Below, piece by piece: positions 12,701-27,700 of a stretch of 64,000 nucleotides of DNA. This stretch comes from Stichopus chloronotus (taxonomy: Eukaryota > Echinodermata > Holothuroidea > Aspidochirotida > Stichopodidae), in the NCBI GenBank assembly GCA_021234535.1, contig CM037848.1:11761944-11825943 (forward strand), written 5' to 3'. The position numbers and the translations under genes were made by a program. Numbering within the stretch: position 1 is the first letter of the stretch; the number at the start of each line of letters is the position of its first letter. The notes under the pieces were generated by a model. It did no database searches, was not told where the DNA came from, and saw nothing but the letters and a program-made list of their open reading frames with translations.

Positions 12701-15700
12701 TCATAAATCATGTTTGATATTTTAAATTCCACTTCAAAGAGACTTTGTGTGTATAGAGTACAATTACTTATGTTTGTTTGATTAATCATGTTGTCTGTTA
12801 ACCTTCACCATTAGAGCTGCTGTACTTGTGTGTGTATTACAGTGTAGACATATCTGTATTATGCATATGTATATTCTACATGTCATTTATCATGATGATA
12901 ATATTCTGTTTACAAGGGGCCATTAGTTGTGTATGTGTATCAGTGAATTGCATTGTGTGTTTACAAGACACTATATATGTGCATGTAAGTCAACGCTGTC
13001 ATATACTGTATGTAATTGCAGACTGTGCCTGTGTACGTTCTGTCCACAAGAGTCTTAACGTGTGCCTCTAGATCTTTTTTGTTTCATGTATTGTCTACTA
13101 TTAATCTCTTGTTATGTTTTTGTTCAAAACTTTTTAACTTGTGCATAGAGATTGATATCTTTCAATATGTGGATTCATGGATTCACAAAATAGCATCTTG
13201 TAGGGAGAAGAACATGACCAGTGAGATTAAATGACATACTGCCCATAGCAGACAATAATCACAGTTTGCCAATTTGCATTGTCATTCAGTCTTTACATGA
13301 CTGGAAATCAGTAGTTTCATAGATTTGTCTGCCAGTAGTTTCCTTTTCTGTTTACATCATCCATTATTTACCTGTGGAGATCAACAGTGTTTCCTATTAT
13401 CTGCCGTAAGTTTTCTTGTCCTGTTTACATTCAGTCTTTATTTGTGTCTGGGCATTTATACCGTTTCTCGTCCTTTTTGCAGGAAGTTATACCGGTGTGC
13501 GTTGACCAGTGTCTCCTCCTGGATAGGCTGTGAGTATCACTGAGAACGTAAACAGAATTTAAGATAAATCATAAAAAGAAAACATCTGCTATCCTTTCAA
13601 AAAAAAAAAAAAAAATGATCCATTTTGTAAATATGAAATCATCAGAAAATTTGAAAGGCCTGTTCCCATTGGGTTTGCAGGGTCAGGGCAAGGTAATAAT
13701 TAGGTCGTAATATGTTAAAATGAAGTACCGTAGTTCACACCTTCTTTGCAAAAGAAGTTTTGAAACTGCATAGCTATTATTCTATGTGAATAATTAGGGA
13801 GAACTGCTAGGAGTATGTGATTGCGAGAGAGGTTTCACACTTTTTGTGCAATCTCCTTTACAATGAAGTCTCCCCTTCCCCATCCCTCAAAAAAGAAAAT
13901 GAAATACATCCTGTGAAGAGTGGGGGTTAAAAATTTGCTAAAACAGTCAAAATTTGTGCTGAAACACAACTGTCTAGGTGATCAGAAAATGCTGTTCGTA
14001 TTCAGATAGTTCTTCAAGTGTGTGTCCCACTGTGAAGGAAACACTGTAGGGACTATTGGTAGTTGCTCATCACCCCAAGCTACATTTTTTGGACTGGGGT
14101 GAGCAAAATGCTCTATAAGTTCTGCTCTTTGGTCGACAGTAAATTTTTAAGATGGAGAATAGCTCATAGTATATAACTTTCAAAGGGGCTCAGTGTTTTG
14201 ATTACTCATGTGGAGGAGTTTTAGACAGGCTGTGGGAGGGACAGGAAGTAAGTGGTTGGGAAAATTTGAACTTTCTGGGTTATGAAGTCACTGCCTTTAA
14301 GGAACTAATGTTTAACATGTTCCCTGCCAATTAAGGATATAAATTTTGTCAGGCTATCAGCTGTCAAGTCATGGTTCATGGCCGTATTTGTTTGAAAAGA
14401 TGACTGGAAATTATGTCAAGTCTTTCCCACGACTACTATCCTTTCTTGGTAAAGTCTTTTTTCACATATAACCTGTCCTCCTGGTAACGCCTTTCTCTTG
14501 ACTACCTCGTCCTCCTGGAAATGTCTCTCTCAAGATTATCCATCCTCCTGGCATTCTTCCTCTCAATTGTCAACTACAGTTCCTTATTGACAAAGACTTT
14601 CTCACAACTACCTATCCTCCTGGTTAAAGTCTTCCTCACAATTACCTGTCCTCTTCTACATTGTGGTTACTTTTTTCCCTCAGAGATATTTTATTCGGGA
14701 CCATCTACGATCAGTTCAGTGCAGACTTCATCGCCAAAGGGGTCTTTCTGGAGTGCCTGGAGCCGTACATCCTAAACGACAGACTGACCTCCATCCCTCC
14801 CCATGTCATGAAAGACTTTGTGGAGCATTACAGAGACAAGGAGATGGTACCAAATGTTGAAGCTTGCATTGTGCACATGGACATTGCCAGCCTAGATATA
14901 CACCAGGTAATGTAAATGGTGGATAATTTCTGTAATTTATCTGTTATGAAACGGTCCTGTGTTGAGGTGTGAAAGGAAACCATTGTCCCTTTTGCTATCG
15001 AGAAATTTATTGGAGGGTAATTTTGTTTGTGTGCTTGTCACTGTTGCATCGGGCAGTGTTTTTTTCCCTATTGTGAAACATATTCAAGCAATACCATCAT
15101 GTGAACACGTAGTTTCATTGTTTAGTAGTATTATCCAGTCATGGTTCTCCGCAGCAGGCCATCTGTGTTGTGAATTCATGCAACAGTTACCTTAGTAACA
15201 AGCCCAATTTAGTCTTTGCATGTTGTGCAATACGTTGAATTAAATAGTTTAGACTTGTTGATAAACCTTTACTGCTTATCTTTTCATGTTATCCATGCAG
15301 TGTTTTTTTTTTTTTTTAACTTTGCAACATTTTTAACCAGCCTTATGATACATTTTTCAGCAAGTCAAACATTTTGAATAAACCTTGGTAATCAATCGAA
15401 TGGCTTTGTGATTCATAATATCTATTCTCAATGAGTTGTCCATGTGGTACATTACTATACATTGTTCCTTTGATAACTGGCTTTTCCCTTCATCACCATT
15501 AAATATTCCATACTGTTACCATGGTTACTAGCTCTTGATGTTTACTCTTAGCATGTAGGTCATCTGTGTTGTGTTCTCTCATATCGTTATTGGATCATGT
15601 CCCTTAGACTGTCCCCCTCTGTTGGGCCTACTGTTTCCATGATGTTTCCATCTAAGTCTACTGTCACCATAGTTACTTATCACTGATATTCTTTTAGCAG

Positions 15701-18700
15701 GCTATCTATGTCATGCGCTCACGTATCGTTATTGAACAGTGTCACTTGGTCGTTTCCCTCTGTTTGATCTACTGTCTGTACGATGTAGTCATCGTAGTCT
15801 ACCGTAACCATAGTAACTAGCACCGACTGTACTTCAAGCAGGTCATCCACGTTGTGTACTCACACGTCACTATCGAACGATCTCCTCAGGTCGTCTCTCT
15901 CTGTTGGGCCTACGGTCTCTACGATGCCATCATCTACGTCTACAACAACGGTATGAACGATTACGTGACACCTCTGGAGGAACTGATACAACTCCTGAGA
16001 GCGGCTCTCAGTACCGGCAATCAGCTTTCAGGTATATCAACTCGAACCCTCTTACAGTCATGTTCTGCTTTATCAGCAACAGAAAAAATAATGTGTTATG
16101 CCCGTTAGAAATGTATTCAATGGACTGCTGATTGGAAATTCTACTCATTGAACATTCTCTGACTATCTCGCAAGGTGCTCAACTTTTTCGTTACCTGCAC
16201 GGGTCAGAGTATTCCTCTGCCAAGTTGCTCAAGCGACAAACATCAGAAAATATTGCTAGCCACAGCATAGTCACAATTGAAACAACTACAGCATAGCTTC
16301 AATGAGAGTGTCCATTGTGGGTGGGGGGGGGTCGAAGAGTGTTGACCACTGACGTGAATGGTAGTGAAAAATTTTCAAATTTTAACAAAAAGGACAGACA
16401 TACTGTAGGTGAGATGTGAGCCAAATATTTACCTTATACAGTGACAATTCAAGTTCAAACTTCTGCCAGGAACGTTTATTCTCGCGACCATTTAGAATAT
16501 GTCTACATAGTAGAGTTATTGGACACTCTTTGATAGAGTTAGTACCTCTTGGTTTGTAAATCAGTAATTGTCAGATTTTTCTTTGTGAATTTTTCTTTTG
16601 TGTTCTTAACATCGTGTACGCTGTTTGTACCATCTACATATCAAAGCTTCCAAACGGGATGCCTTCACTTTTTGCCCTTTTTTTAGTGATTGGTTATGTG
16701 AATGAGTGAAATCTTAGGAGCAAAGTTAGATGTCTGTGTTGCTATGTTCTGTGCATGCATCAATGACATTAGGCTGTCATTCATTTATCATCTTGACATG
16801 GCTTCTTCAAATGAGCCACTGAAGTCTTCCATGAGGAATTATATGAAAGTCTCTTTTAAAGAGTCTTCTTTTTTTTAACTTTCAGATCATCAAGTCGGTC
16901 TAGGTAACAAAATCTTAGTTTATGTAAGGTGAGCAGGTTTTTTTCTATGGTTTAAATATCTCAATTTTAAATATAAAAAGATGATACAGAAAGACAGTAT
17001 CTTTAGAACATTTCATATTAATCATCCTCTTCACTCATTAATCTCAAAAGTATTTGAAGACATGATTTCCTTTTGACAGACACAGAGCAACTTTTTTTTA
17101 TTTATTAAACTTTTCAGCTGTTGCCTTGCCGGAAGGGCCTATCCTCTGGGAGACATTCCTGATCATCTAGTGCAAGAAGTCAAGGAAGGGGTGAGAATGA
17201 TAAAGGAAAAGACACTTGTTGTGAAAAGTGGAGAAAGCAACTTTTTCAACTCATAGTAATTTTTTTTTGTTTTTTGATGTTTCCGTTTCCAAGGGCTCAA
17301 GATATGTGCAGATTTTAAGTTGTGGTTTTGATATGTGTTGCTAGTGAAATACATCCCTTGTGCTTAAAAAACTTGGAGTATCTCATAGGATTAACTATTG
17401 TATCCATTGAGTGTTTCAGGTATGAAGATTCTCTGAGAACAGGGACACTAAAAATTAGTTTTTTAGTATTTTCATCTCTTTCCTGATACTACCATTTTCG
17501 ACTCTCCTCGATCTCAACCGTTCTCATGTTTTATTGCATCTTAAACCATTTTTCTCACCTGTTGCCATAGCAACCAAGCATATTGCATAAAATCAACAGA
17601 TGGTTGCAAGGTGTGCCCTTCTCTGCAAAACAGCACTTATTGTCAAACTCTTTGTAAAACAAATTTTCATTTTTTTCCCCTCACCATCATTGTTCGATTT
17701 GTCATCGATCTTTGGTGATCCAAAATGTTTCAGAATTATTTCTTGTCTTTATTGAGAAATTTCACCTAAGTTCCCTTGTATGCTCAAGGTTCTGTCAGGA
17801 AGATTAAGTTTGAAGGTGCTTTTGATGTGCCATTGTCGTAATATTATTCCTGGTTTGAAATTTACCTGCACTCCTGTCCGTTTTGTGTCGTTGTATAGAC
17901 AGCCTCTTCTCCTGCAATGAGTCTGTTCTGTAATTACGTACCATTGACAGTAAAGTGTTGTCTGTCTCATGATATGGCTCTTGTGTAGTAATCATTGACG
18001 TATTGACAGCGTAATTTATTCTCAACCATGCTAAATTTTCCACCTGTGGAGGAGACCTTCTTGATACCTCACGTCCACTTCTTTTATTTCATGTCAGATT
18101 TGGAAGTCCTTGACATGTCTGCACACCAAGGACCACACAGAGGACGAACCTCCTTACCCGATACTTCGTCTCTTGTTGAGTTACAACACGAGGGAATTTT
18201 TAAACGTTCTCTCATTGGCCTTTGCAGAACCAGAATTTGACCATGACAATAGGTGAGTGGAATTGTGTGCAAAAGTCCTGGATTACTGAACATTAGCAAA
18301 CTCTAAAGTGCTGCTGAGTTCATTTCCATGGTGTCTGTGTCCACAAAAACTGAGTTTGTCAGAGTTTAACAACCTCAGTTTGTTTCTTTTGGATAATAGT
18401 TTTACATTGTTATACATTCTGGAGATTTTTGAGGTAATATATAAACTTTACATGTTTCTATCACTTTTTCACCCAGCCTAGCATACTTTGTGAATAGGCG
18501 TTTCTACCTGTATGTGTGATTGCTTCAATAGTTGCTCCAAGTTTCTGTAAAATCAAATGATTTTTTTCACAACTGTTATGGTACAAGGAGTTGTCTATGA
18601 CATAGCAGCAAAACAATATTTGTCATTTTTCGCCTTTTTAGGAGATGATCAGAAAAATTTGTTGAAAATTATAAATCTGTCCTACATTGTCACATATTGC

Positions 18701-21700
18701 ATTCTCATCTGGTATTTTCCCCGAGAGAAGTCTTTTATAAATGAACACCGACTCTGGCTTTAAAGAAAATGGTGTCGCTGTGGTTACCATTACAACTAGA
18801 AAGTGATAGTTGGAATAGGTTTTAAGTATTTCAGTCACATAATTTGGCAATTTTTGACATTCTGTTTACCACGATTTTGGGATAATTTTCAATTGCCATT
18901 TCTCATCTTTTTCACGTCATTGTAAAGTGATCCTAATGCAGTCCAGTCTCGGCAGAGGATAGTTGACATCCTCCTACAAGTGATGGTGGGAAGCGTGGGA
19001 TTCTCGGTGAGTACTCTAGATGCCGCCAGGGCCAGGTCAGACTCAAAAGGAAGCCTCCTGTGTGTGACTTGCGCACAACAACATTACCCATTCTATGCAA
19101 CTATCTGTTTCATTTATTGTTTACGAAAACTTTCATTTCCAGTGAACAGCATCGAGGATACATTCATATTAATTTCTTGTAATTTTCCAGTAGAAAAGGA
19201 CTCGATGCACACAGTCTAAAGTCTCTGTTGTACTCTAATGATAAGATCTTTAGTTTGTAAATATTTCATAAGTAACTTGTCCTGTTGAAGCCACCCTTGT
19301 ATGAAGATGTTGTGCAGTGCGCATCCTTATGACTCTGTGGTGAAGTATCGCTTGGAATGTGACACAGCAGGAGTAGGAAAGTTAATGTAACTTTCAATGA
19401 GAGAGCAATGTCATCTGTAAATGTGTTACAATGACATCACCCATGGTGGCATTAATGTAAATCTGGCTTTGAATCGTATCAACTTCATTTTTCTAAGTCA
19501 TACATTGGATGAAATACAAGTTGTACTAGAAGTGGACTACACTTTAAAGAAACCTTGAGTGCTGTACTTTGCTCCTTCATGCGCCACCATTTTGGAAGTA
19601 AAGTCACCAGAAGTATGATTTTTAAGCAGATGGTTGCCCTTGATATGTGAAGTTGGTATTTTGTCCAGTTTCACTCTATTTCTGATTAAACTTCTCAGGG
19701 TGGTGGGTACTAACGTCATTGCGATAATTGCCAAAAGTTTCCTTGGGCAAGTTCTGGCCATTGGTTGCAACATTTAACTGGAATTGCTATTTCGAAGGAA
19801 GTGTAGTTCCAATACCTCCTCTAGAAATCTCAGCTAGGCTTGGAACAAGTCTTGTTTGCTTTACGTAGTAATATGGATAGTCTTTACCCAACTCCCTGTT
19901 TTAGTACTTGTTCACTTTCAACTTGGGAAATTCGAACAAAGTATAGTTTAAGTGATGCAGTTCCTACTCTACAAGTTTGTAGAATGAACGTATTTTTTGC
20001 CATCTACCAACCAAAGTATGCACGTGTATTTATAAAACCATTATGTTTTGGAACTCTTTTCTTTTTTCAGCCAGCACAAGTCGGGTTCCTTTTCACATTT
20101 CTGGCAAGGCAGATATCAAAATACGAAAACTCTATCATCGTTGATAGACTCTTGTTTGATCAGGTAAAACATTTCTTGGTAAAATATTTAAGAAGAAAAT
20201 TTACTTAGTCAATGTTATAGCCCATTTCTTCATATATTTTTTCCAAATTATGTTGACTATTGTGTGTAAATCTGTTGGCATTTTACCTGCTGAACATAAG
20301 CATGATAGTATTTGAATTACTAAATATAAGCATTTACAGTAGTTGCATTATTTCAACTTACGTCATGCTTAGCTTCGGTTCACCCTTCTGAACCCTGGCC
20401 CAGAGTTGATTTTAACAGCTTGAGATCCATTCATATCACCTTGTAAGCAGGAAAATTTTACAAGTGATGGTTGAACCTTTTCTAAATTTTTACCAAACCG
20501 AGAATCCTCTGAGATGTTCAGTATGGTGTGAGACCTCAGCACGATTACGTTTTCATCGGACATATTGCTTCTTCTTTACACGATATTTGTTGTCATTTTG
20601 CCCCGAAGGTTTTGGAGTTTCTTTCGACTCCTAATGAAGAGTGCAGCCACGAGGAGAGGGAGCAGGCATTCTTGGAGTTATTAAACTCAGGTGGACTTGG
20701 AGATGCAGATGAGGACAAGCTCCTCCAGCTGGCCGAGAAAGCTAAATTGTAAGTAATTTTTCGTCTTGTTTGCATCGATGAATGGAAAATTTCAGTTGCA
20801 AGAAATAGTCAGGAAGTTAAAAAATGGAAAGTGGTCAAAACATCTTGCTCTCAAAATCACTCCCCAGTTGCGATGATCTAAAATGATGGTATTGGTCATG
20901 CCAACATCATAATTGAAAAAGGGCAAACTTGTGGAAACTTTGTCTCACTGTGTTGGCCGGTTGATGTAGCAGGTTGACTTGCAACCCTTTATCTCATTAT
21001 GTCAATGCAAATTAAATAACTATCTCTCTATGGTATTGCAACAGTTTGTTCTTTCAAAGAAATTGTTTTGCACATATATCGTTTGTATATATATATTTTG
21101 GTCTGTTTCTTTGTCATATCTAGCATAATCATTGGATGGTTAATTTAAATTTAGTTGAAAAAAAATTATATCAAGAAAATGCTGTTGAATTCGAGAGATA
21201 ATCGGTCTTTTTATTTTGCTTGAATTTCCTCGCAGTAATCGAGTGTGTGAGGTTCTTTACAAGCGAAGGAGAGAGTTTGACAAGATACTTTTGTGTTACC
21301 TCAGGGAGACAGGAGGACGAGTAAGCTGAAATATTCGGAATCACTCGATTGTCTGTATTTCTAATTGTTTTCATTGATTTTATTACGTTGAGAAGGTTTA
21401 GATACCATGCACCAATGTTGAAAATGAAATTCATTTGAAATACAGAAAGATGGTGTAGTGATAAAAAGGAGAAATGGGAGAAATATTTTAAGATCACACA
21501 CTACAATTAGCTACACTTTTAGCTCCCAAGTTCTTAGGTCTAGCTGGACCCCTGTAATGTGTACCTTTCTGTAGAATTAATTCTGCTTACAGTATGAGAC
21601 TAGTTGCATTCAATGTATTTCCACAGTGATCGAAGATGCCATCTAGCCGAGATAGCTTATGTATGCATCTGTGACAATTTGTCTCAAATGGTTTTTCTGT

Positions 21701-24700
21701 CAAGTGTGATGTATCAGTACCATGCAACAGCTTTTGTTTCTCTTTGAATTCAAATCTTAGGTAATGTAGCTGACTGTTTGTAGTTTTATATTTGTTTTAA
21801 TTGATGGAATGTCTTTGTAATGTCAACTCATGCCTTGCAGTCCACCACCCGTAAAGAGACTGCTCTTGGGTTTTAGGTTTTCTTTATGGTTAATTGAATG
21901 AATCTTAACTTCTCTTCCTAATTTCAGCCTCTCGTCTTCAATTTTATCCATCTCGTGATGATGGAGAGTTTTTATTCAGAAGCCGAGAAGGAAGCTGTCC
22001 AGAGGGAAGCCCTCAATCAGTTAGAGGTGAGGAATGCAGTGATTTATTCTCTTAATCTGCTCTCTTTATCTACTCACTTGATCTACTATCTTGATCTACT
22101 GTCTTGATCTACTATCTTGATCTACTGTCTTGATCTACTATCATGATATATCCCATGACTCTTGATCTACTCTCATGATCTTCTGCTTGATCTTTTCTCT
22201 TAATCTGCTGTATGAATGTACCAAATTGATCTACTCTTGTCATTTACTTTCGTGATCTGCAGTTTTGATCTACTCTCATGATCCACTTTCTTGATCTGTC
22301 TACTTGATCTTCTGTCAAATTCTACTCACAGTGATCTGCTTCCTTGATCTACTCTCATAATCTGCATTATCTACTCATGATTTACTCTCTTGATCTGCCT
22401 TCATGATCTACTCCTTTGATCTTTTCTCATGATCTATTCTCCTGATCTACTCTTTTGATCTCCTGTCTTTATCTACACCCATGATCTACTCAAAAGTTCT
22501 AATGCAATTTATTTTCACTTTTCGCATGGATCCTTCAAAGATGTTCGTGCATTACATTTTACGTCTCTCGATGATTTATTTTCAAGGAACTCATTGGAAT
22601 AGATGCCAAGGAAACTGCCCAGCTGGTACTGCAAGACTTTGCCACACCACTTGTAGAGATTGTTCGCCAAATGGAGGTAAAATTGAAATATTCTCAGAAT
22701 AATCTTAGATGTATTCAGGAGCATGAAATTGGTTGTATTGTATTACAAAAAATGTTTATTTTCTGCACCAAAAGATTTACTACAGACTTGTTCTTGCATT
22801 TCTTTTGAAATCCAACGTTTTTCACTTCAGGAGCATCGCTGTCTCAGGGTTAAGAAATTTGCTCTCAGGCCTTTTTGTTTATTTCTGACATTGATTGTCT
22901 TTTAAAGTCCCTACTCCACAATATCCATCTCAACATTCTCTTTGCAAAACAATGGGATTAGTAATGTCTTTTAATTTGCAACACTAATAACTCTGTTTGT
23001 TACTATTCTCTTATTATGTGTAGGATAAACCAAGGTTACAGTTGGACTTCCTCCAGGGTGTCTTTGATGGCCGGGAACCGGGCGCCCAGTCTCCGCAGGG
23101 CCAACCGGCCCCCGAGATCCACGAGCTGTATCTGGAGCTGCTCTGCAGATTCCGAAAAGAGGCGGTCTTGAACTTCATCATGACTTCAGATGGATACAGA
23201 CTGGAAGAAGCTCTTCAGGTATGCTTTTGTTTTTGTTTATTGTGTTAATGATGCAACATTCAATTGTCTATTTTGAAAATATCTCAGACTTATGAATGAC
23301 ATAACACCAAAACCAACAGAGAACATTTATTTTATAAGAATACAAAATGTAGTAAATAGTTTTTAGGCCATAGGAAATGTTGTCTTACAAAGCCTCTTTG
23401 TGTTTTTATGATGAGATACAGCCTGGGATTGGTACAGAATCACTCATTTGTTTCATTAAACCTGCTTTGCAAAATTCAAACTCTCATAAAGAAAATGACC
23501 GTGATTCTTGAAGTGTGATTGTAGATTACATAGTATCAATGAAAGAAAATGAAATTTGTTGTTGTATGGGAATATTGTAATTAATGGCACATTGAAGATA
23601 AGCATAAATGTATTTATGGATTGTCATATGTCTGTTTGGTCTTTCTTTATTTTCAGAAAATAACTTGAAACAAGTTTGCTTTTTTTTTACATAGCTAGGT
23701 TCCCCACAACAGATCTCACAGAAGGCATCTCTCATCAGTTTCATAACATAGTGTGTAACATTGTCTGGAAAATTACCCATTTAGCATTTTGAATAATTTC
23801 TCTCTTTCAAAAATCTTTTAGATTGTGAGAAACCACAAACTTTCAGATGCCACGGCTTATTTACTGGAGAAGGCCGGAGATATCCACGGGGCATTTGGCA
23901 TCCTCCAGGAAAGCTTGTTGAGCAAGATAAAATCCCTGATGGAAGTCACGGAGATTGGCGCCGAAAACTACAACAAAAACGGTAAATTCAGGAAATGAAA
24001 TCATTTAAAACACTTCATTGCCAAGAACTGCAAGTCATGTGCTTGTTAATCATGCCATTGACACATTATGAAACATTTTGTTCAGCCTGGGATGATTTGA
24101 TGTGAGTTTATTTTTAATAAATATTCGAAGAATACCACATGGATTTATGCCCTCAGAGAGCAGTGTAAATGAATAATTCATGTCAAGTTTATGAATATTT
24201 TATAACTAATGAATAATTCAGTTTGTTTTCCCAAGATCCCACCAGGTTTGGACAAAATGTTCAATACTTTGTTTCCACGTCCCTCTCCGTAGCACTTATG
24301 TTGTCAGTCTGAGCAGAGCAGATAACATGTTTATTCATGTTTCTTTTATTGTCAATACGAGTCATGCGAATAACATTTCGTATGCATGTTTCTCATGTTA
24401 ATTTATGTTTCTGTCAGATGTAGGCTAAGGACTATTTATATTGCTGGTTTAGTGCTTTAATGCCTGATATTAGAGGACAGTTTTAAGTGGGTTAATAGCA
24501 TAAAAAGTTGCCCAAACTGGCTTCTCCAAGAGCAGTTTAGAAGTAATTCATATTTAGTTTGTGAAGTCTTTTGCAGCTAATGAATAATTCATGAGGTTTG
24601 TTAAGAACTTTTTGAGTCTCAGCAAATGTGCAACCTGCCAGAGTGGAATATTCTACTATTGCAATTCCAAGTGCCAGTTTGCAACTATGACTTTGTAAAA

Positions 24701-27700
24701 CCTGCTAATTTGCAGATTAACTGTTGGACTATTGAAGTCGTATTGATCGAAAAATAGTCGGACTGCGTCAAAGAAGAACGTGGCTTCGTTTGATCACTAT
24801 GAGGGAGCACAACCAATGGCTTGACTGTAAAAACAGCAGAAACTAAGTCACTGAATAACTTGCTGCCACTTAAAGCAGTACTCAGGGATTTTGAGCCCGA
24901 GAATTAGTCTTCTCCCACCAAAATAACATCTGACCATTCATATCTCTTGTTAAAGATGGTTCAACAGTCTGAATAAATCTTTGTCACAGTGTATCATTCT
25001 AGTCTAATAAAACAGGAATTGATAAAATTAGCAGTACTAATAATACATGTCCATGCCAGACTTAACTGGCATGAATAGGCAGTCGTATGTGGCCCCTCAG
25101 AAAGGTCCATGTTTCATGTTTTTAACGTTTTCTTAGATGATTATCAGTAACTTTGGTTGTAAGTTACGAATTTATCATACATTGCCACATTATATATTGC
25201 ATTGGAATCGGTTACCCATCCGACCAAGAATGTTATAGAAACACCGGTTAGTGGTGAAGTTTTGTGGTAGTCTTGATGTGAGTACCTGACAGGACGACCT
25301 GGTTTTCTCACATGGTTGTCCTCCAGACAACCCATTTTGGTGTGCTTTAATCAAAGTAAGGCCTTGTTTATATATTTACATCTCTGAAACTACTCTGAAA
25401 TGATAATAATTCAGATGAACTTTTTTAAGGCACAATGCACAGGTGTGTGTCACAGCTGCTATAGCAGTATATAAAAATGGCACGACATGAAATTTTGGCA
25501 TGTTAACAAAGTTATGAAAAGGACAACCACATTTCACATGTTAGGTGTCCTTTGGACCACCAGGTGAAAATGCAAAAATTTCAGCACTGCCTGACCCCTT
25601 CTTTACTCCATATAGTTTTTATATGTAATACACGACTAACGTAAAACTGACTACTGACTACACAGATTCATGCTTTAGCTGAAGCTAATGATTGACTTCA
25701 AGCGTGGACATACATCAACAAAACTCTGCTTTTGGTGTTTTTAATATTTCCTTGTTTACATTTTTGATCTGGCAGAAGGAAGTCTTGCCTTGGCTAACGT
25801 TCAGGTTACCATGATGGTTGTAGTGGAACTGTGTCAGAGGAACACGGGGAGCATGGACGAGAAACAGAGAGAGGTAACATGTAGCTTTATCACTATCCCC
25901 CACTTGTTTTTGTTTGGTCTGATGTCACATGGCATGTCAGCTACACAAATTATTCAAACTGTTGTGCGAATGCAAAACATGTATAGCAGGATTTAATGTG
26001 CTTGTAACTGTGGAATTGTCAAAGGGTTAACCTAATATAATGTATATCACAAAATTGCTATGCAAAATTTTAGAGCTAAATTATGTGTTGATTACAACTT
26101 GATATTGACCATAGGCTTGTGAAAAAACTGGCTTTTGGCTCAATATTTTATGTTTACAAGCAAAGACGGGAACATCAAATAAACTAGGTATTTGTTGCAG
26201 ACTTCATTTTTCTGAATGTAAAAGTCAGAAGTTACATTTATCATTTCCCTAAGAATTCTTGCTCGATAGATGTGAATAGGAAATAAAAGAATAAAAGTTA
26301 GAACACTTTTTCAGAAGATGCTTAAAGACAAAACGGTGTTTTATATTTAACCATCAATGTTTAGCTAGCCACAGCTAGTTACAAATGCTTTTTCTTTCAC
26401 AAGTAATTTATTGAGGTACAGGCCAAATAAATTTGAAGTTGCATACTTTTTTGCTAGGCAGACTCAATCCGAATGCTGTAAGTGTACAATTCGATGGTAT
26501 CATTTTGCTCAACCTTTAGGCAATATGATGTTCATCAGTTTGTTGTATTGAAAAGAATTCTGTAGTACATACAGTGATTCTAAACCAAGCCAAGTATTTC
26601 TTTCTTTTTTTTCGGTATTTTCCAGACTTTATGGTTCTCTCTACTAGACACTGTCATGACATCACAGAAGAGACTGAAACTATTGTTATCAGATGACCAC
26701 TTTGAATGTAAGTTCAAAGTTTCTTTGCTTGGGGGTAATTTTATTTTTGGGGGGTTTGAGAGGGGTGAAAGGAGGACAGGGAAGTTTGGTGAACTGTGGG
26801 GAGAGGGTAGCAGTAGGTGCAGAGATATGGGAAAGGGTCAACTGAAAGAGAAATGGGTCAGGAGATGAATCTAGATGGCATTGTCAGAGAGGAGGGTAAG
26901 GAAAGAGAGAGGAGGGTAAGGAAAGATGAGAGAGGAGGGTAAGGAAAGATGAGAGAGGAGGGTAAGGAAAGATGCAAAGAGGTGGCTGGATTGGCAGAGA
27001 GGGGGTCAGCAAAGATGAACAGATGTAGGAAATAGAGGAGAACAAGGGGAGGAAGGTATGAGGGACACTTGAGTCTAAAGGGGGGGGTGTGTTTAAAAGT
27101 GAATGTTCTAGTTGTGTATGCAGTACTGTAGCATTAATTCTGAAGGAAATATTTTCCAAGAGGTCCGCAGATGTAGACTAGTTGAACCAGCATTTGTTTT
27201 ATTTGGCTGTTAGGTTTATTGCTCATTACGTCATACGTGTACAAGACATAAGTCGTTAAGTCTCAGGAGCATGTTTGGCTATAATCCTAAGTTACCTGAG
27301 AACACAACCGAACGGCCAGCACGTCCGCGCTCTTCCGTATGTATCAAGCGGCGTCGATCTCTCTCTCTTCCAGCTTTCAAGGATATGAGCCGCCATGTGC
27401 TGAACAGCATGATGGGATACATCTCACTGCCCTCTATATTACAGAAAATTATGCAGGTCAGTCATGGTGGCATGTTAATTCATATGGTTTGGAAGCATGG
27501 TATGCTATATGTCCATTTAACTTTCGCTGATTCATATCTAGACTTCGAAAACAACAGACGTCACCAACTGCAATAAGCTGTCGCGTCCACTGTTTTCGCC
27601 GAAGGGTCCCCAACGGCATTTATTGCTGTTAGGCATTTCACATTCTGCTGTCGGTGCCGCTCCCTTCGGTTCTGATCGTAGAAGTTACGCCAGTGGGTCT

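Noticed and set aside
13340..13415. Degenerate copy of exon 17 upstream of the true exon
   Set aside because: A loose match to CAGTGTCTCCTCC exists, but the flanking repeat (CTGTTTACAT, about 77-bp spacing) is not in register with it, so I do not claim an exon duplication here.
22044..22495. Possible regulatory cluster of GATC-type sites
   Set aside because: The motif density follows from the simple TGATCTACTC repeat.
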